Part shown: one piece after another, positions 8,786-16,189 of the stretch
How positions within the stretch are numbered: position 1 is the first letter of the stretch
How the letters are laid out: each line of letters begins with the position of its first letter
Assembly: GCA_050250955.1 (NCBI GenBank)
Contig: JBFWNR010000001.1
Span: 1,178,001-1,242,000 of the forward strand
Direction: 5' to 3'
DNA: 64,000 nt
DNA from: CAWAYR01 sp050250955
Lineage (GTDB): Bacteria > Acidobacteriota > Vicinamibacteria > Vicinamibacterales > UBA2999
Notes under the pieces: generated by a model
The model's input: the letters and a program-made list of their open reading frames with translations, nothing else
What the model was told of the DNA's origin: nothing
Database searches by the model: none
Made by a program: the position numbers and the translations under genes

Positions 8786-10102
8786 CTACGACACGAGGAG
8801 GTCAACGACCGCCGTGTCGCAGCCCTGATCCCGATACCAGGTCACGCCCTCCTGGACCAGGTCGAACTCCAACGCGTAGTGACCAGGGGCAGAGGGAGCG
8901 CCAATTTCGAATGAAAGGATCGTTTCCTGACCGGCGTGGAGCGCTGGAGAAAAGCCAGTCCTAGGGTTGTCCCATGAGACTGTGGTGCGGTGTTCTTTCT
9001 TATCCGAACACGCGTGCAAGTGGTAGCTGAGATAAACAGGCACTTGGCCGATACTGCACCAGCTCATCGATGACAAGTTCGTCACGGCGACCCGGAGCGG
9101 CACCGCGGCGCCGGGCCGACTGCTGATCGGACTGGAACACAAGGGGACGAGGCGCGACTTGTAGTACCCCTTGAAGAAGTCGTCCTTCGCCTCGGCGAGA
9201 CCGAGGCAACGCACCAGGGCAGGGGCAGCCACCTTTTCGTAGACGGCGAAGAAGGGGTCGCCCGCCGCGGCGGCAACCATCTCGAGCCCGTTGTTCACCA
9301 GAGCCCTGTGCCACTCCTCGAGACGATAGATGTTCTCGTTGATACCGGCCTCGATCTGGGCGATTCCGAACGTGGCTCGCCCGTCTTCGTTCACCCAGTA
9401 GGGTTCCATCAGGCCCAGGCGCCCGCGTGGTCTCAGCATCTTGGCGAGGTTGCCAATCAGCGCGTCCAGGCGGTGGGTGTGATGAAGTGCGCTGAACGCC
9501 GTGATGCCATCGAAGACCGCCTCTTGAGACGCCGGAGCGTGCATGTCGACGTTCACGGCTGGAAACGAAACGCCCACGTCGCTGAACACGGTGCTTGCGA
9601 CCAGGTGATGGTTGATATCGATGGCAACCGGCTGCCAGCCTCGTCGAGCCAGTTGTCCAGTGGACCACGTTGAGTCGGCGGCGACGTCCAGAATCCGGCC
9701 ACCCGGAGGCAGGCCCAGTCGGTCAACGATGAAGTCGAACTCCTCGGCGAACTTGCTCACGTCCCTGAAGTATGGGCTGTCTCGGAAGTAGGCCGAGCCA
9801 TCGTCATACGGAAGCGACAGAAATGCAGAGCGAAGCGGGCCGGGACCAGCAAGCAGGTTGCCGAGACTGTACTCGTCTGGTCGAGCAGGCGCGCCGAGCT
9901 CCAAGGCCAATGTCGCCTTCCGCTCCCGGTCGATGGCTGGGTCTTCGATGCCGCTGGTCAGATGCAGGATTCCGTCGCGGATGGCGGATGCCTTGCCGCA
10001 GCGGAGGCACCGTACAAGGTGGTCAGTTACGGCATGCGCGTGGCTCCCACAGCGCAGGCATCGAGTCAGGGAAACAACGTCTTGCACCATGCTCATCGCC
10101 AT
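8786..10102 (-). CDS. SAM-dependent methyltransferase with zinc ribbon and C-terminal Wzt-like beta domain
   Basis: A 438-residue three-part protein. Residues 15-35 hold a four-cysteine zinc ribbon (CLRC and CLRC; Cys15, 18, 32, 35). A class I methyltransferase core follows, with motif I ILDVAADSTWSTG and a later HHTHRLDALIGNLAKMLRPRGRLGLMEP (given here in two pieces: HHTHRLDALIGN and MLRPRGRLGLMEP). The last 120 residues resemble the carbohydrate-binding domain of polysaccharide ABC exporters (SYHLH, APGHYALEFDLVQEG). I infer methylation of a glycan or lipid-linked sugar. Base composition is visibly less GC-rich than that of the neighbours, suggesting acquisition from elsewhere. The start may instead be ATG 10096 or 10090. 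Confidence 0.78.
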   Translation of the reverse strand: MAMSMVQDVVSLTRCLRCGSHAHAVTDHLVRCLRCGKASAIRDGILHLTSGIEDPAIDRERKATLALELGAPARPDEYSLGNLLAGPGPLRSAFLSLPYDDGSAYFRDSPYFRDVSKFAEEFDFIVDRLGLPPGGRILDVAADSTWSTGQLARRGWQPVAIDINHHLVASTVFSDVGVSFPAVNVDMHAPASQEAVFDGITAFSALHHTHRLDALIGNLAKMLRPRGRLGLMEPYWVNEDGRATFGIAQIEAGINENIYRLEEWHRALVNNGLEMVAAAAGDPFFAVYEKVAAPALVRCLGLAEAKDDFFKGYYKSRLVPLCSSPISSRPGAAVPLRVAVTNLSSMSWCSIGQVPVYLSYHLHACSDKKEHRTTVSWDNPRTGFSPALHAGQETILSFEIGAPSAPGHYALEFDLVQEGVTWYRDQGCDTAVVDLLVS

Positions 10103-10181
10103 GCTCGCCAGCGGACATCGATTGCCGAAGAGCGATCGGGCCTAGCGATGATTCTGCCTAGTGACGGCCGGTAGTCGGCGA

Positions 10182-10724
10182 CTACGGCCAGAGGGCGCCA
10201 AGGTCGACCGTCAACCCGTCGAAGCCGGCTGCCGCGACGACGACATCGCCGTCCGCAGTGGCCACCAGCACGAACGTCCCGCCCTCGTTCCGATAGCAGT
10301 CGAGGCGCCGCGCCTCGGGATCGAGCATCCAGGAGTGGGGCACGCCAAGGGCCGCGAATCGGCGCGCCTTCACCTGTCGATCGAACACTTCGGTGGACGG
10401 CGACAGCACCTCGACGACGAGCATCGGCGGCGCCTCGATGCCGCGCCGGGTAACCGCTGCGGGAGGGGCGACGACCAGGTCCGGCTGGGTGATGTCGTGC
10501 GGCCCGAGAATGAGGTCGATCGGGGCATTGAAGACCTCGGCCCGTCCGGAACTCTCGAAGTAGGCCTCGAGCTGGCGTTGCAGCCGCTTCGACGCGCGCT
10601 GGTGGTAGGGCGATGGCGCCGGTGTCACGTACACCTCCCCGTCCGCGATCTGGTAGATCCGGCCGTCAGACGGGATCGCCGCGTAGTCGTCGTACGTCAG
10701 CTTGGCGTCCAAAGCCCGCCGCAT
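10182..10724 (-). CDS. Uma2 family (DUF820) putative nuclease
   Basis: A 180-residue protein of the Uma2/DUF820 family, which has a PD-(D/E)XK restriction-endonuclease fold but no firmly known role. Typical pieces are LTYDDYAAIP, the conserved QPDLVVAPP and PPMLVVEVLSPST, and the C-terminal RYAALG-type stretch (RRFAALGVPHSWMLDPE). The Asp of QPDLVV and the Glu of VVEVLSPS are the likely active-site acids. The start is ATG 10724, chosen because TATCAT lies 6 bases upstream. Confidence 0.85.
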   Translation of the reverse strand: MRRALDAKLTYDDYAAIPSDGRIYQIADGEVYVTPAPSPYHQRASKRLQRQLEAYFESSGRAEVFNAPIDLILGPHDITQPDLVVAPPAAVTRRGIEAPPMLVVEVLSPSTEVFDRQVKARRFAALGVPHSWMLDPEARRLDCYRNEGGTFVLVATADGDVVVAAAGFDGLTVDLGALWP

Positions 10725-10730
10725 GGCCCC

Positions 10731-10736
10731 ATGATA
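10731..10736 (-). promoter_or_regulatory. -10 hexamer of the Uma2 gene, leaderless layout
   Basis: TATCAT on the minus strand ends 6 bases before the ATG at 10724. Confidence 0.5.
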
Positions 10737-10788
10737 CGCCCGCCAAACGCCCCGGCGGCTCTGAAGAGCCACCCTGCGGATGCGTGAC

Positions 10789-12072
10789 TCAGCGCCCGCG
10801 AGTGGCGACGGCGTAGAGCCCGGCACCGACGGCGAGGGCGGCGAGGCCGGCGAGCAGCTGCTGCCCGGTGGCGCCGGCGAGGATGCTGAGGGTGACGCCG
10901 CACGCTGCCAGCGGAATCACCGGCCCGAACGGCACGGTGAAGGTCGCCGGTGCGACCGCGTCGGACATGGCCGGGCGGCGCAGCCACAGCGTGGCCACGC
11001 ACGTGGACAGGTAAATCACCAGGCGGGCGACGGCGCTCACCGCGGCCAGGAACACGAACGAGCCGGTCAGCGCCAGCGCCACCAGCACGATCGTGGTGAA
11101 CCAGATGGCGACGTGCGGCGTGCGGTACACCGGGTGGACGCGGGCGAACAGCGGCGGCAGGTCGCCGTGTTCGGCCAGCGCGTAGACCGAGCGTGAGCCG
11201 CTCAGCAGCTGGCCCATGTTGTTGCCGGTGGTCGACACCACCGAGCCGAGGCTGATGAGCAGGCCGCCGGCCGCGCCCATGAGCAGCGCCGAGGCGTCGG
11301 CGATCGGCGTACGGGTGGCGGTCAGGTCGGGCAGCAGGCCGGCGGCGACGGCGGCGGCCAGCGTCATCACGGTGGTGACGACGAGGATCGTCGCGACGAA
11401 GGCGAAGGGCACGTCGCGGCGGGGGTTGGCAGCCTCCCCGGCCGGCACGCCGGTCACCTCGTAGCCGCCGTAGGCGAAGATGAGGAGCAGTGCGGCAGTG
11501 CCGGCGTCGGCCAGCGTGAGCGGACCCGACGGCAGGGCGCGGCCGAAGTCGGCGGCCCACACCCCGACCACCACGAAGATTGCCAGCGGCAGGAGCTTGC
11601 CGATCGTGAAGGCGTTCACCAGCCACGACGACTGGCGGATGCCGCGGACGTTCACCCAGGTGAGCCCGCCGATGACCACGAGGATCACCAGCGCACGCGG
11701 CAGCCCGGTAGCGAGCCACGGCCAGTAGAACGCCAGCGCCAGCGCCAGGCCGTTGACCACCGAGGCGCCGCTCGACACCCGGCTGAACCACAGCATCCAC
11801 CCGACTTCGAAGCCGACGAAGCGTCCGAACGCCACCCGGGCCGGCCCGATCGGCCCGCCGGTGCTCTCGAAGCGGCTGCCGACCTCCGCGAAGCACAGCG
11901 CGACGAGGAGCGAGGTCAGGCCGATGCCGACGAACATCAGCGTCGCCCAACTGCCGGCGATCCGGGCGACGTCGGCCGGCAGCAGGAAGATCGCGGCGCC
12001 GATCACCTGGTTGACGCCGATGGCGGTCAGGTCCCAGCGCCCGAGCGTGCGGCGGAGCGTCGGCTCGCTCAC
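10789..12072 (-). CDS. APC-superfamily amino-acid permease
   Basis: A 427-residue integral membrane protein of the amino-acid/polyamine/organocation family, with about twelve hydrophobic segments. The first helix has the helix-breaking glycine motif (IGVNQVIGAAIFLLP), and FAYGGYEVTGVPAGE matches the substrate-binding helix 6 region of the family. Substrate specificity cannot be read. The GTG start at 12072 overlaps the stop of the upstream nitrilase-type gene by four bases, suggesting that transported substrate and amidase act together, for instance in amine or ureido-compound use. Confidence 0.85.
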   Translation of the reverse strand: MSEPTLRRTLGRWDLTAIGVNQVIGAAIFLLPADVARIAGSWATLMFVGIGLTSLLVALCFAEVGSRFESTGGPIGPARVAFGRFVGFEVGWMLWFSRVSSGASVVNGLALALAFYWPWLATGLPRALVILVVIGGLTWVNVRGIRQSSWLVNAFTIGKLLPLAIFVVVGVWAADFGRALPSGPLTLADAGTAALLLIFAYGGYEVTGVPAGEAANPRRDVPFAFVATILVVTTVMTLAAAVAAGLLPDLTATRTPIADASALLMGAAGGLLISLGSVVSTTGNNMGQLLSGSRSVYALAEHGDLPPLFARVHPVYRTPHVAIWFTTIVLVALALTGSFVFLAAVSAVARLVIYLSTCVATLWLRRPAMSDAVAPATFTVPFGPVIPLAACGVTLSILAGATGQQLLAGLAALAVGAGLYAVATRGR

Positions 12073-12890
12073 CGGCCGAGCCACGCCGCGTAGAGATTCG
12101 GGCGGCGGTGCCGCATGAACAGCCGGCGGGCGTGCGAGCGGGCGTTCGAGGCCAGGTCGACGTCGACCAGGAGCAGGTGGTCCTGGCCGAGCGGCGCGCG
12201 GGCGACGACGTCGCCCTCGGCGTTGCAGACGAACGACTCGCCGGCGAACTCGAGGCAGTCCTCCTTGCCGACGCGGTTGCACAGCGCCACGTGGTAGCCG
12301 TTCTGGAACGCGGCGACGCGCATCTCGGCCTCATACAGGCCGTCGGGCCATTCGCCGACCGCGCCGGCCTGGGGCACCACCACCAGGTCGGCACCGGCCA
12401 CGGCCAGCGCGCGCATGTACTCCGGGAAATGGCGGTCGTAGCAGATGGCGACGCCGATGCGCCCGACCTTGGTGTCGTAGACCGGCGCGCCGGAATCCCC
12501 GGGCGCGTAGTAGCCCTGCTCGTGGAAGCACGCGTACTCGGTGATGTGCGCCATCCGGGTGACGCCGAGGACGTGGCCGTTGGCGTCGACGACCGGCGAG
12601 CTGTCGTAGGTCTCGAGGCCGTCGCGCTCGAAGAAGTTGGTCACCACCACCACGCCGTGCTGACGGGCGCGCTGTCGGAACGCCGTGACCGTCGGGCCGT
12701 CGAGCGGCTCGGCCAGGCTCCGCCGGTCGCCGCCGGCCGGCCGCTGCGGGTGGAACCACTCGCAGGCCAGCTCGGCGTAGCACACCAGCTGCGCCCCCGC
12801 CGCCGCCGCGCGGTCCAGCGCCGCCAGGGCCCGCTGGAGGTTGTCGGCCTTGTCGCGGGTGGCGTGCTGCTGCACGAGGGCCAGGTTCAT
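12069..12890 (-). CDS. Carbon-nitrogen hydrolase (nitrilase superfamily)
   Basis: A 273-residue protein of the nitrilase fold, most like N-carbamoylputrescine amidases and beta-ureidopropionases. The catalytic Glu40 (YAELACEW) and Cys150 (AICYDRHFPE) are present. At the position of the catalytic lysine (RKxH in the family) the sequence reads TRMAHI, placing Met113 where Lys is expected, while Glu124 of FHEQGYY is retained. Activity may therefore differ from classical members. It is the first gene of an operon with the permease. I chose the ATG at 12890 because TATGCT ends 7 bases upstream; the in-frame ATG at 12902 overlaps that hexamer. Confidence 0.83.
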   Translation of the reverse strand: MNLALVQQHATRDKADNLQRALAALDRAAAAGAQLVCYAELACEWFHPQRPAGGDRRSLAEPLDGPTVTAFRQRARQHGVVVVTNFFERDGLETYDSSPVVDANGHVLGVTRMAHITEYACFHEQGYYAPGDSGAPVYDTKVGRIGVAICYDRHFPEYMRALAVAGADLVVVPQAGAVGEWPDGLYEAEMRVAAFQNGYHVALCNRVGKEDCLEFAGESFVCNAEGDVVARAPLGQDHLLLVDVDLASNARSHARRLFMRHRRPNLYAAWLGR

Positions 12891-12897
12891 GGCGGCG

Positions 12898-12903
12898 AGC
12901 ATA
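12898..12903 (-). promoter_or_regulatory. -10 hexamer of the nitrilase-permease operon, leaderless layout
   Basis: TATGCT on the minus strand ends 7 bases before the ATG at 12890. Confidence 0.5.
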
Positions 12904-12948
12904 GCATCGGGCCGTCCCGGGATAGACTGTGCGGCGGAGAGACGCACG

Positions 12949-13296
12949 ATGCCGGGGACGACGCGAGTGGTGGGGCTGATTCTGGCGGTGCTGGGCATCG
13001 TCAGCTACGTGGGCACGGGACGGACGAGCGTCACGGCGCTGATCCCGGCGTTCTTCGGCGTCGTGTTCCTGGTGCTCGCCTGGCTGGCGCGCAACGAGGC
13101 GGCACGCAAGCACGTCATGCACGCGGCGATGCTCGTCGCGCTGGTCGGCATCGGTGGCACCGGGTCGCGGCTCATCGGCGCCACCGACTTCACGCGGCCG
13201 GCGACCATCGCACAGGTGGTCACGGTGCTCGTGTTCGCCTGGTATCTCGGCCAGGGCATCAAGTCGTTTCGCGACGCCCGCCGCGCCCGCGCCTGA
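12949..13296 (+). CDS. Small four-helix membrane protein, unknown function
   Basis: A 115-residue protein with about four hydrophobic segments (residues 6-22, 26-44, 58-76 and 84-100) and a basic C-terminal tail. I recognise no domain. A GGAGAG ribosome site lies 7 bases before the ATG and a TAGACT hexamer at 12923-12928, so this gene has a conventional short leader. It is divergent from the nitrilase operon and ends at a paired palindromic repeat. Confidence 0.72.
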   Translation: MPGTTRVVGLILAVLGIVSYVGTGRTSVTALIPAFFGVVFLVLAWLARNEAARKHVMHAAMLVALVGIGGTGSRLIGATDFTRPATIAQVVTVLVFAWYLGQGIKSFRDARRARA

Positions 13297-13317
13297 CAGA
13301 TTCGTCAGCGGCCGTCC

Positions 13318-13357
13318 CGGTGCCTGGCACCGGCGGTCACTGCGGTGCCAGGCACCG
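13318..13357. repeat. REP-like pair of GGTGCC-palindromes, copy 1
   Basis: GGTGCCTGGCACC (13319-13331) is followed by its exact reverse complement GGTGCCAGGCACC (13344-13356), 12 bases apart. It sits in the 72-base gap between convergent genes. A second pair in opposite order is at 42056-42093. It may serve as a terminator or be a mobile palindromic element. Confidence 0.8.
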
Positions 13358-13368
13358 GCGGCACGCGA

Positions 13369-14571
13369 TTACAGGATTGGCAGCGCGGTGCGCCGTGCCA
13401 GGTTCAGGAACGGCGTCGGCACGACGGTGGCCGCCGCGGTGTAGCGCGTCGCCTCGACCGTGATCTCCATCTGCAGGACCGTGCCCTCGGCGAAGTGCGG
13501 CCGGTCGATGGTCGCCAGGGCGATGAGCCGCTTCAGCGTCGGCGACCAGGCCGTCGTGGTCGCCTTCCCCACCTGCCGGCCGTCGCGATACACCGGCACC
13601 GCCACCCGCGACGCCGCCGCCGGGGCGGTGGGCGGCAGGCCGACCTTCCCGTAGATGGCCTCGACGTCGCTCCAGCGCACGTCGAGCCCGACGATCTGAC
13701 GCCGATGGCCGGCGGCGCGCTCGCGGTCCAGGGCGGCGCGGCCGACGAATGCCGCCGCCTTGTCGTGCGCCACCAGCCGGCCGAGTCCGAGCTCGTACGG
13801 CGAGTAGGTCTGCGCCGCGATGCTCGCCTTGCGGCTGCTGTGGAAGTCCACGTCGGTCAGCAGCAGGCCCGCCTCCACACGCGCGACGTCGAGCGCCAGC
13901 ATCCCGGCCGGACGCAGCGCGTGGGCCCGACCGGCCTCCACCAGCGCGTCCCACACCTCCAGCGCCCGGTCCCACGGCATCCACAGCTCGTAGCCGAGGT
14001 CGCCCGTGTAGCCGGTGCGGGTCACCTCCACCGGCACGCCGGCGACGTGGCCGGCGGCGGCGCGGAAGAACTTGAGCGTCGCCACCGGCAGGTCGCTCAC
14101 CGCGGCGAGGAGACGGGCCGAGGTCGGGCCCTGCAGCGCCAGCGCCGCCACCGCCTCGCTCACGTCGTCGACCCTCACCCGCAGCCCGACGGCGTGCTGG
14201 CTGAGCCAGCGCAGGTTCGGATCGGCGGCGGTCCAACGCACGCGCTCCGCCCCGAGACGGGTCACGGTGCCGTCGTCGATCACCTTGCCGTCGTCGTCGC
14301 ACCACGGCGTGTAGAACACCTGGCCGACGGCGAGGCGCGACGCGTCGCGGGTGATCACGCGATCGACCAGCGCGACGGCGTCGGGACCGGTGAGGTGGTA
14401 CTTGAACAGCGGCGAGATGTCGATGAGCGCGCAGCCGTTGCGGATGGCGTTGTACTCGTGCTCGTGGTGCGCCTCGTAGACGCTGGCGGCGAAGAACCCG
14501 GCCCAGTCGCGGAAGTTCAGCGTGCCGGCCAGCGGCAGCGTGCGGGCGTGAAAGGCGGTGCCGACGGCCAC
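13369..14571 (-). CDS. GcvT-like aminomethyltransferase (folate-binding)
   Basis: A 400-residue protein of the GcvT family, which transfers one-carbon units from aminomethyl or methylamine groups to tetrahydrofolate. It has the family's N-terminal FRDWAGFF and ALIDISPLFKYHLTGPDA, the central ALQGPTSARLL, EVTRTGYTGDLGYELWMP, RPAGMLALDVARVEAG and a C-terminal barrel domain (GKATTTAWSPTLKRLIALA). The glycine cleavage partners GcvH and GcvP are not adjacent. It lies divergent from two flavoproteins of the amine-oxidase/phytoene-desaturase fold. A role in demethylating a methylated amine is therefore as likely as glycine cleavage. The start is GTG 14571, with TATACT 6 bases upstream. Confidence 0.82.
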   Translation of the reverse strand: MAVGTAFHARTLPLAGTLNFRDWAGFFAASVYEAHHEHEYNAIRNGCALIDISPLFKYHLTGPDAVALVDRVITRDASRLAVGQVFYTPWCDDDGKVIDDGTVTRLGAERVRWTAADPNLRWLSQHAVGLRVRVDDVSEAVAALALQGPTSARLLAAVSDLPVATLKFFRAAAGHVAGVPVEVTRTGYTGDLGYELWMPWDRALEVWDALVEAGRAHALRPAGMLALDVARVEAGLLLTDVDFHSSRKASIAAQTYSPYELGLGRLVAHDKAAAFVGRAALDRERAAGHRRQIVGLDVRWSDVEAIYGKVGLPPTAPAAASRVAVPVYRDGRQVGKATTTAWSPTLKRLIALATIDRPHFAEGTVLQMEITVEATRYTAAATVVPTPFLNLARRTALPIL

Positions 14572-14577
14572 GGGGCA

Positions 14578-14601
14578 AGTATACGGGGCGCGGCCTATAC
14601 T
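14578..14601. promoter_or_regulatory. Symmetric divergent promoter with two facing TATACT hexamers
   Basis: On the minus strand TATACT (14583-14578) ends 6 bases before the gcvT-like GTG. On the plus strand TATACT (14596-14601) ends 10 bases before the flavoprotein ATG at 14612. The two hexamers are 12 bases apart, so each promoter's -35 region falls on the other's -10. Confidence 0.55.
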
Positions 14602-14611
14602 GCTGGCCGAC

Positions 14612-16189
14612 ATGCGCTACGACGCCGTAGTCATCGGCGGCGGCCACAACGGCCTGACCTGCGCCGCCTACCTCGCCCGCGCCGGGCGCACGGTGCTGGT
14701 GGTCGAGCGGCGGCACGTCCTCGGCGGCGCCGCGGTCAGCGAGCAGGTGTTTCCCGGCTTCACCTTCTCGGTCTGCAGCTACGTCGTGTCGCTGCTGCGC
14801 CCGGAGATCATCCGCGACCTCGATCTGCCGGCGCACGGCCTGGAACTGCTGCCGCTCGACGGCACGTTCACGCCGATGCCCGACGGCGACTACCTGTGGC
14901 GCGTCAACGACCACTCGAAGACCCGTCGCGAGATCGCCCGCCACAGCCGGCTCGACGCCGACGCCTACGACGAGTACGGCATGGCGATGGTCGAGATGGG
15001 GCGCTTCGCCAAGCCGATCCTCGGCATGACGCCGCCCGACCCGCTGTCGCTCGACCCGCGCGGCCTGCTCGACCTGCTCGGGGTCGGCCGCCGCTTTCGC
15101 GGCATGCGCCATCACGACCGCGTCAACCAGGTGCAGCTGCTGACGATGAGCGCCGTCGACTTCCTGGACCAGTGGTTCGAAACCGACGTCCTCAAGGCGA
15201 CGATGAGCGCCTCGGGCATCATCGGCACCTTCCTCGGCGTGCGATCGCCCGGCACCGCCTACGTGCTGCTGCACCATTACATGGGCGAGATCGACGGCGC
15301 CTTCCGCTCGTGGGGGCTGGCGCGCGGCGGCACCGGCATGGTGTCGAACGCCATCGCCGGCGCGGCCCGCCGCTTCGGGGCCGAGATCCGCACCGAGGCG
15401 CCGGTGACGCGCATCCTCACCCGCGGCGGCCGTGCCACCGGCGTCGTCCTCGAGAACGGCGACGAGATCGCCGCCGACGTGGTGGTGTCGAGCGTCGACC
15501 CGCGCCTGACCTTCGAGCGGTTCCTCGGCCCCGGCGAACTGCCCGACGACTTCATGGCCGCCGTCCGCCGCTACAAGTACCGCGGCTCCTCGGGCAAGGT
15601 GAACCTCGCCCTCGACGGCCTGCCCGAGTTCACCGCCCTGCCCGGCCGCGGCGAGCACCTGCGCGGCGCCATCTCGATCTCGCCGAGCATCGACTACATG
15701 GAGCGCGCCTACGACGAGGCGAAGTACGGGCGGTTCTCGTCGCGGCCCTACATCGACATCGTGATCCCCTCGCTCACCGATGGCTCGCTGGCGCCGCCGG
15801 GCCAGCACGTGATGTCGTGCTTCGTGCAGTACGCGCCGTACCACCTGGCCGAGGGCACCTGGGACGACCAGCGCGAGGCGTTCGGCGACGCGGTGGTGAA
15901 CGCCATCGCCGAGTACGCGCCGAACCTCCGCGATCGCATCCTGCACCGCCAGGTGCTGACGCCGCTCGACATCGAGCGCACGTTCGGGCTGAGCGAGGGC
16001 AACATCTTCCAGGGCGAGCTGTCGCTGGAACAGCTCTTCTTCCTGCGGCCGGTGCCGGGCTGGGCGCAGTATGCGACGCCGCTCGACAAGCTCTACATGT
16101 GCGGCTCGGCCACCCATCCCGGCGGCGGCATCATGGGCGCGCCCGGCAAGAACGCCGCCGAGCGGGTGCTGAAGGACGGGCGGCGATGA
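14612..16189 (+). CDS. FAD-dependent oxidoreductase, PYROXD2/phytoene desaturase family (first of two)
   Basis: A 525-residue flavoprotein beginning with the Rossmann FAD-binding motif VVIGGGHNGLTCAAYLARAG and the acidic end of the second strand (VVERRHVLGG). The C-terminal FAD-binding part has LYMCGSATHPGGGIMGAPG, as in PYROXD2-type proteins and carotenoid desaturases. No signal peptide is seen. The substrate is unknown. Carotenoid genes are absent nearby, so I do not call it a desaturase. The next gene overlaps it by four bases (ATGA) and encodes a diverged relative, suggesting a heterodimer or a two-step pathway. Confidence 0.83.
   Translation: MRYDAVVIGGGHNGLTCAAYLARAGRTVLVVERRHVLGGAAVSEQVFPGFTFSVCSYVVSLLRPEIIRDLDLPAHGLELLPLDGTFTPMPDGDYLWRVNDHSKTRREIARHSRLDADAYDEYGMAMVEMGRFAKPILGMTPPDPLSLDPRGLLDLLGVGRRFRGMRHHDRVNQVQLLTMSAVDFLDQWFETDVLKATMSASGIIGTFLGVRSPGTAYVLLHHYMGEIDGAFRSWGLARGGTGMVSNAIAGAARRFGAEIRTEAPVTRILTRGGRATGVVLENGDEIAADVVVSSVDPRLTFERFLGPGELPDDFMAAVRRYKYRGSSGKVNLALDGLPEFTALPGRGEHLRGAISISPSIDYMERAYDEAKYGRFSSRPYIDIVIPSLTDGSLAPPGQHVMSCFVQYAPYHLAEGTWDDQREAFGDAVVNAIAEYAPNLRDRILHRQVLTPLDIERTFGLSEGNIFQGELSLEQLFFLRPVPGWAQYATPLDKLYMCGSATHPGGGIMGAPGKNAAERVLKDGRR

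Noticed and set aside
13345..16185. Plus-strand frame continuous with the second flavoprotein
   Set aside because: Composition is that of a shadow frame. The first flavoprotein and GcvT-like gene explain this DNA, and the second flavoprotein starts at 16186.
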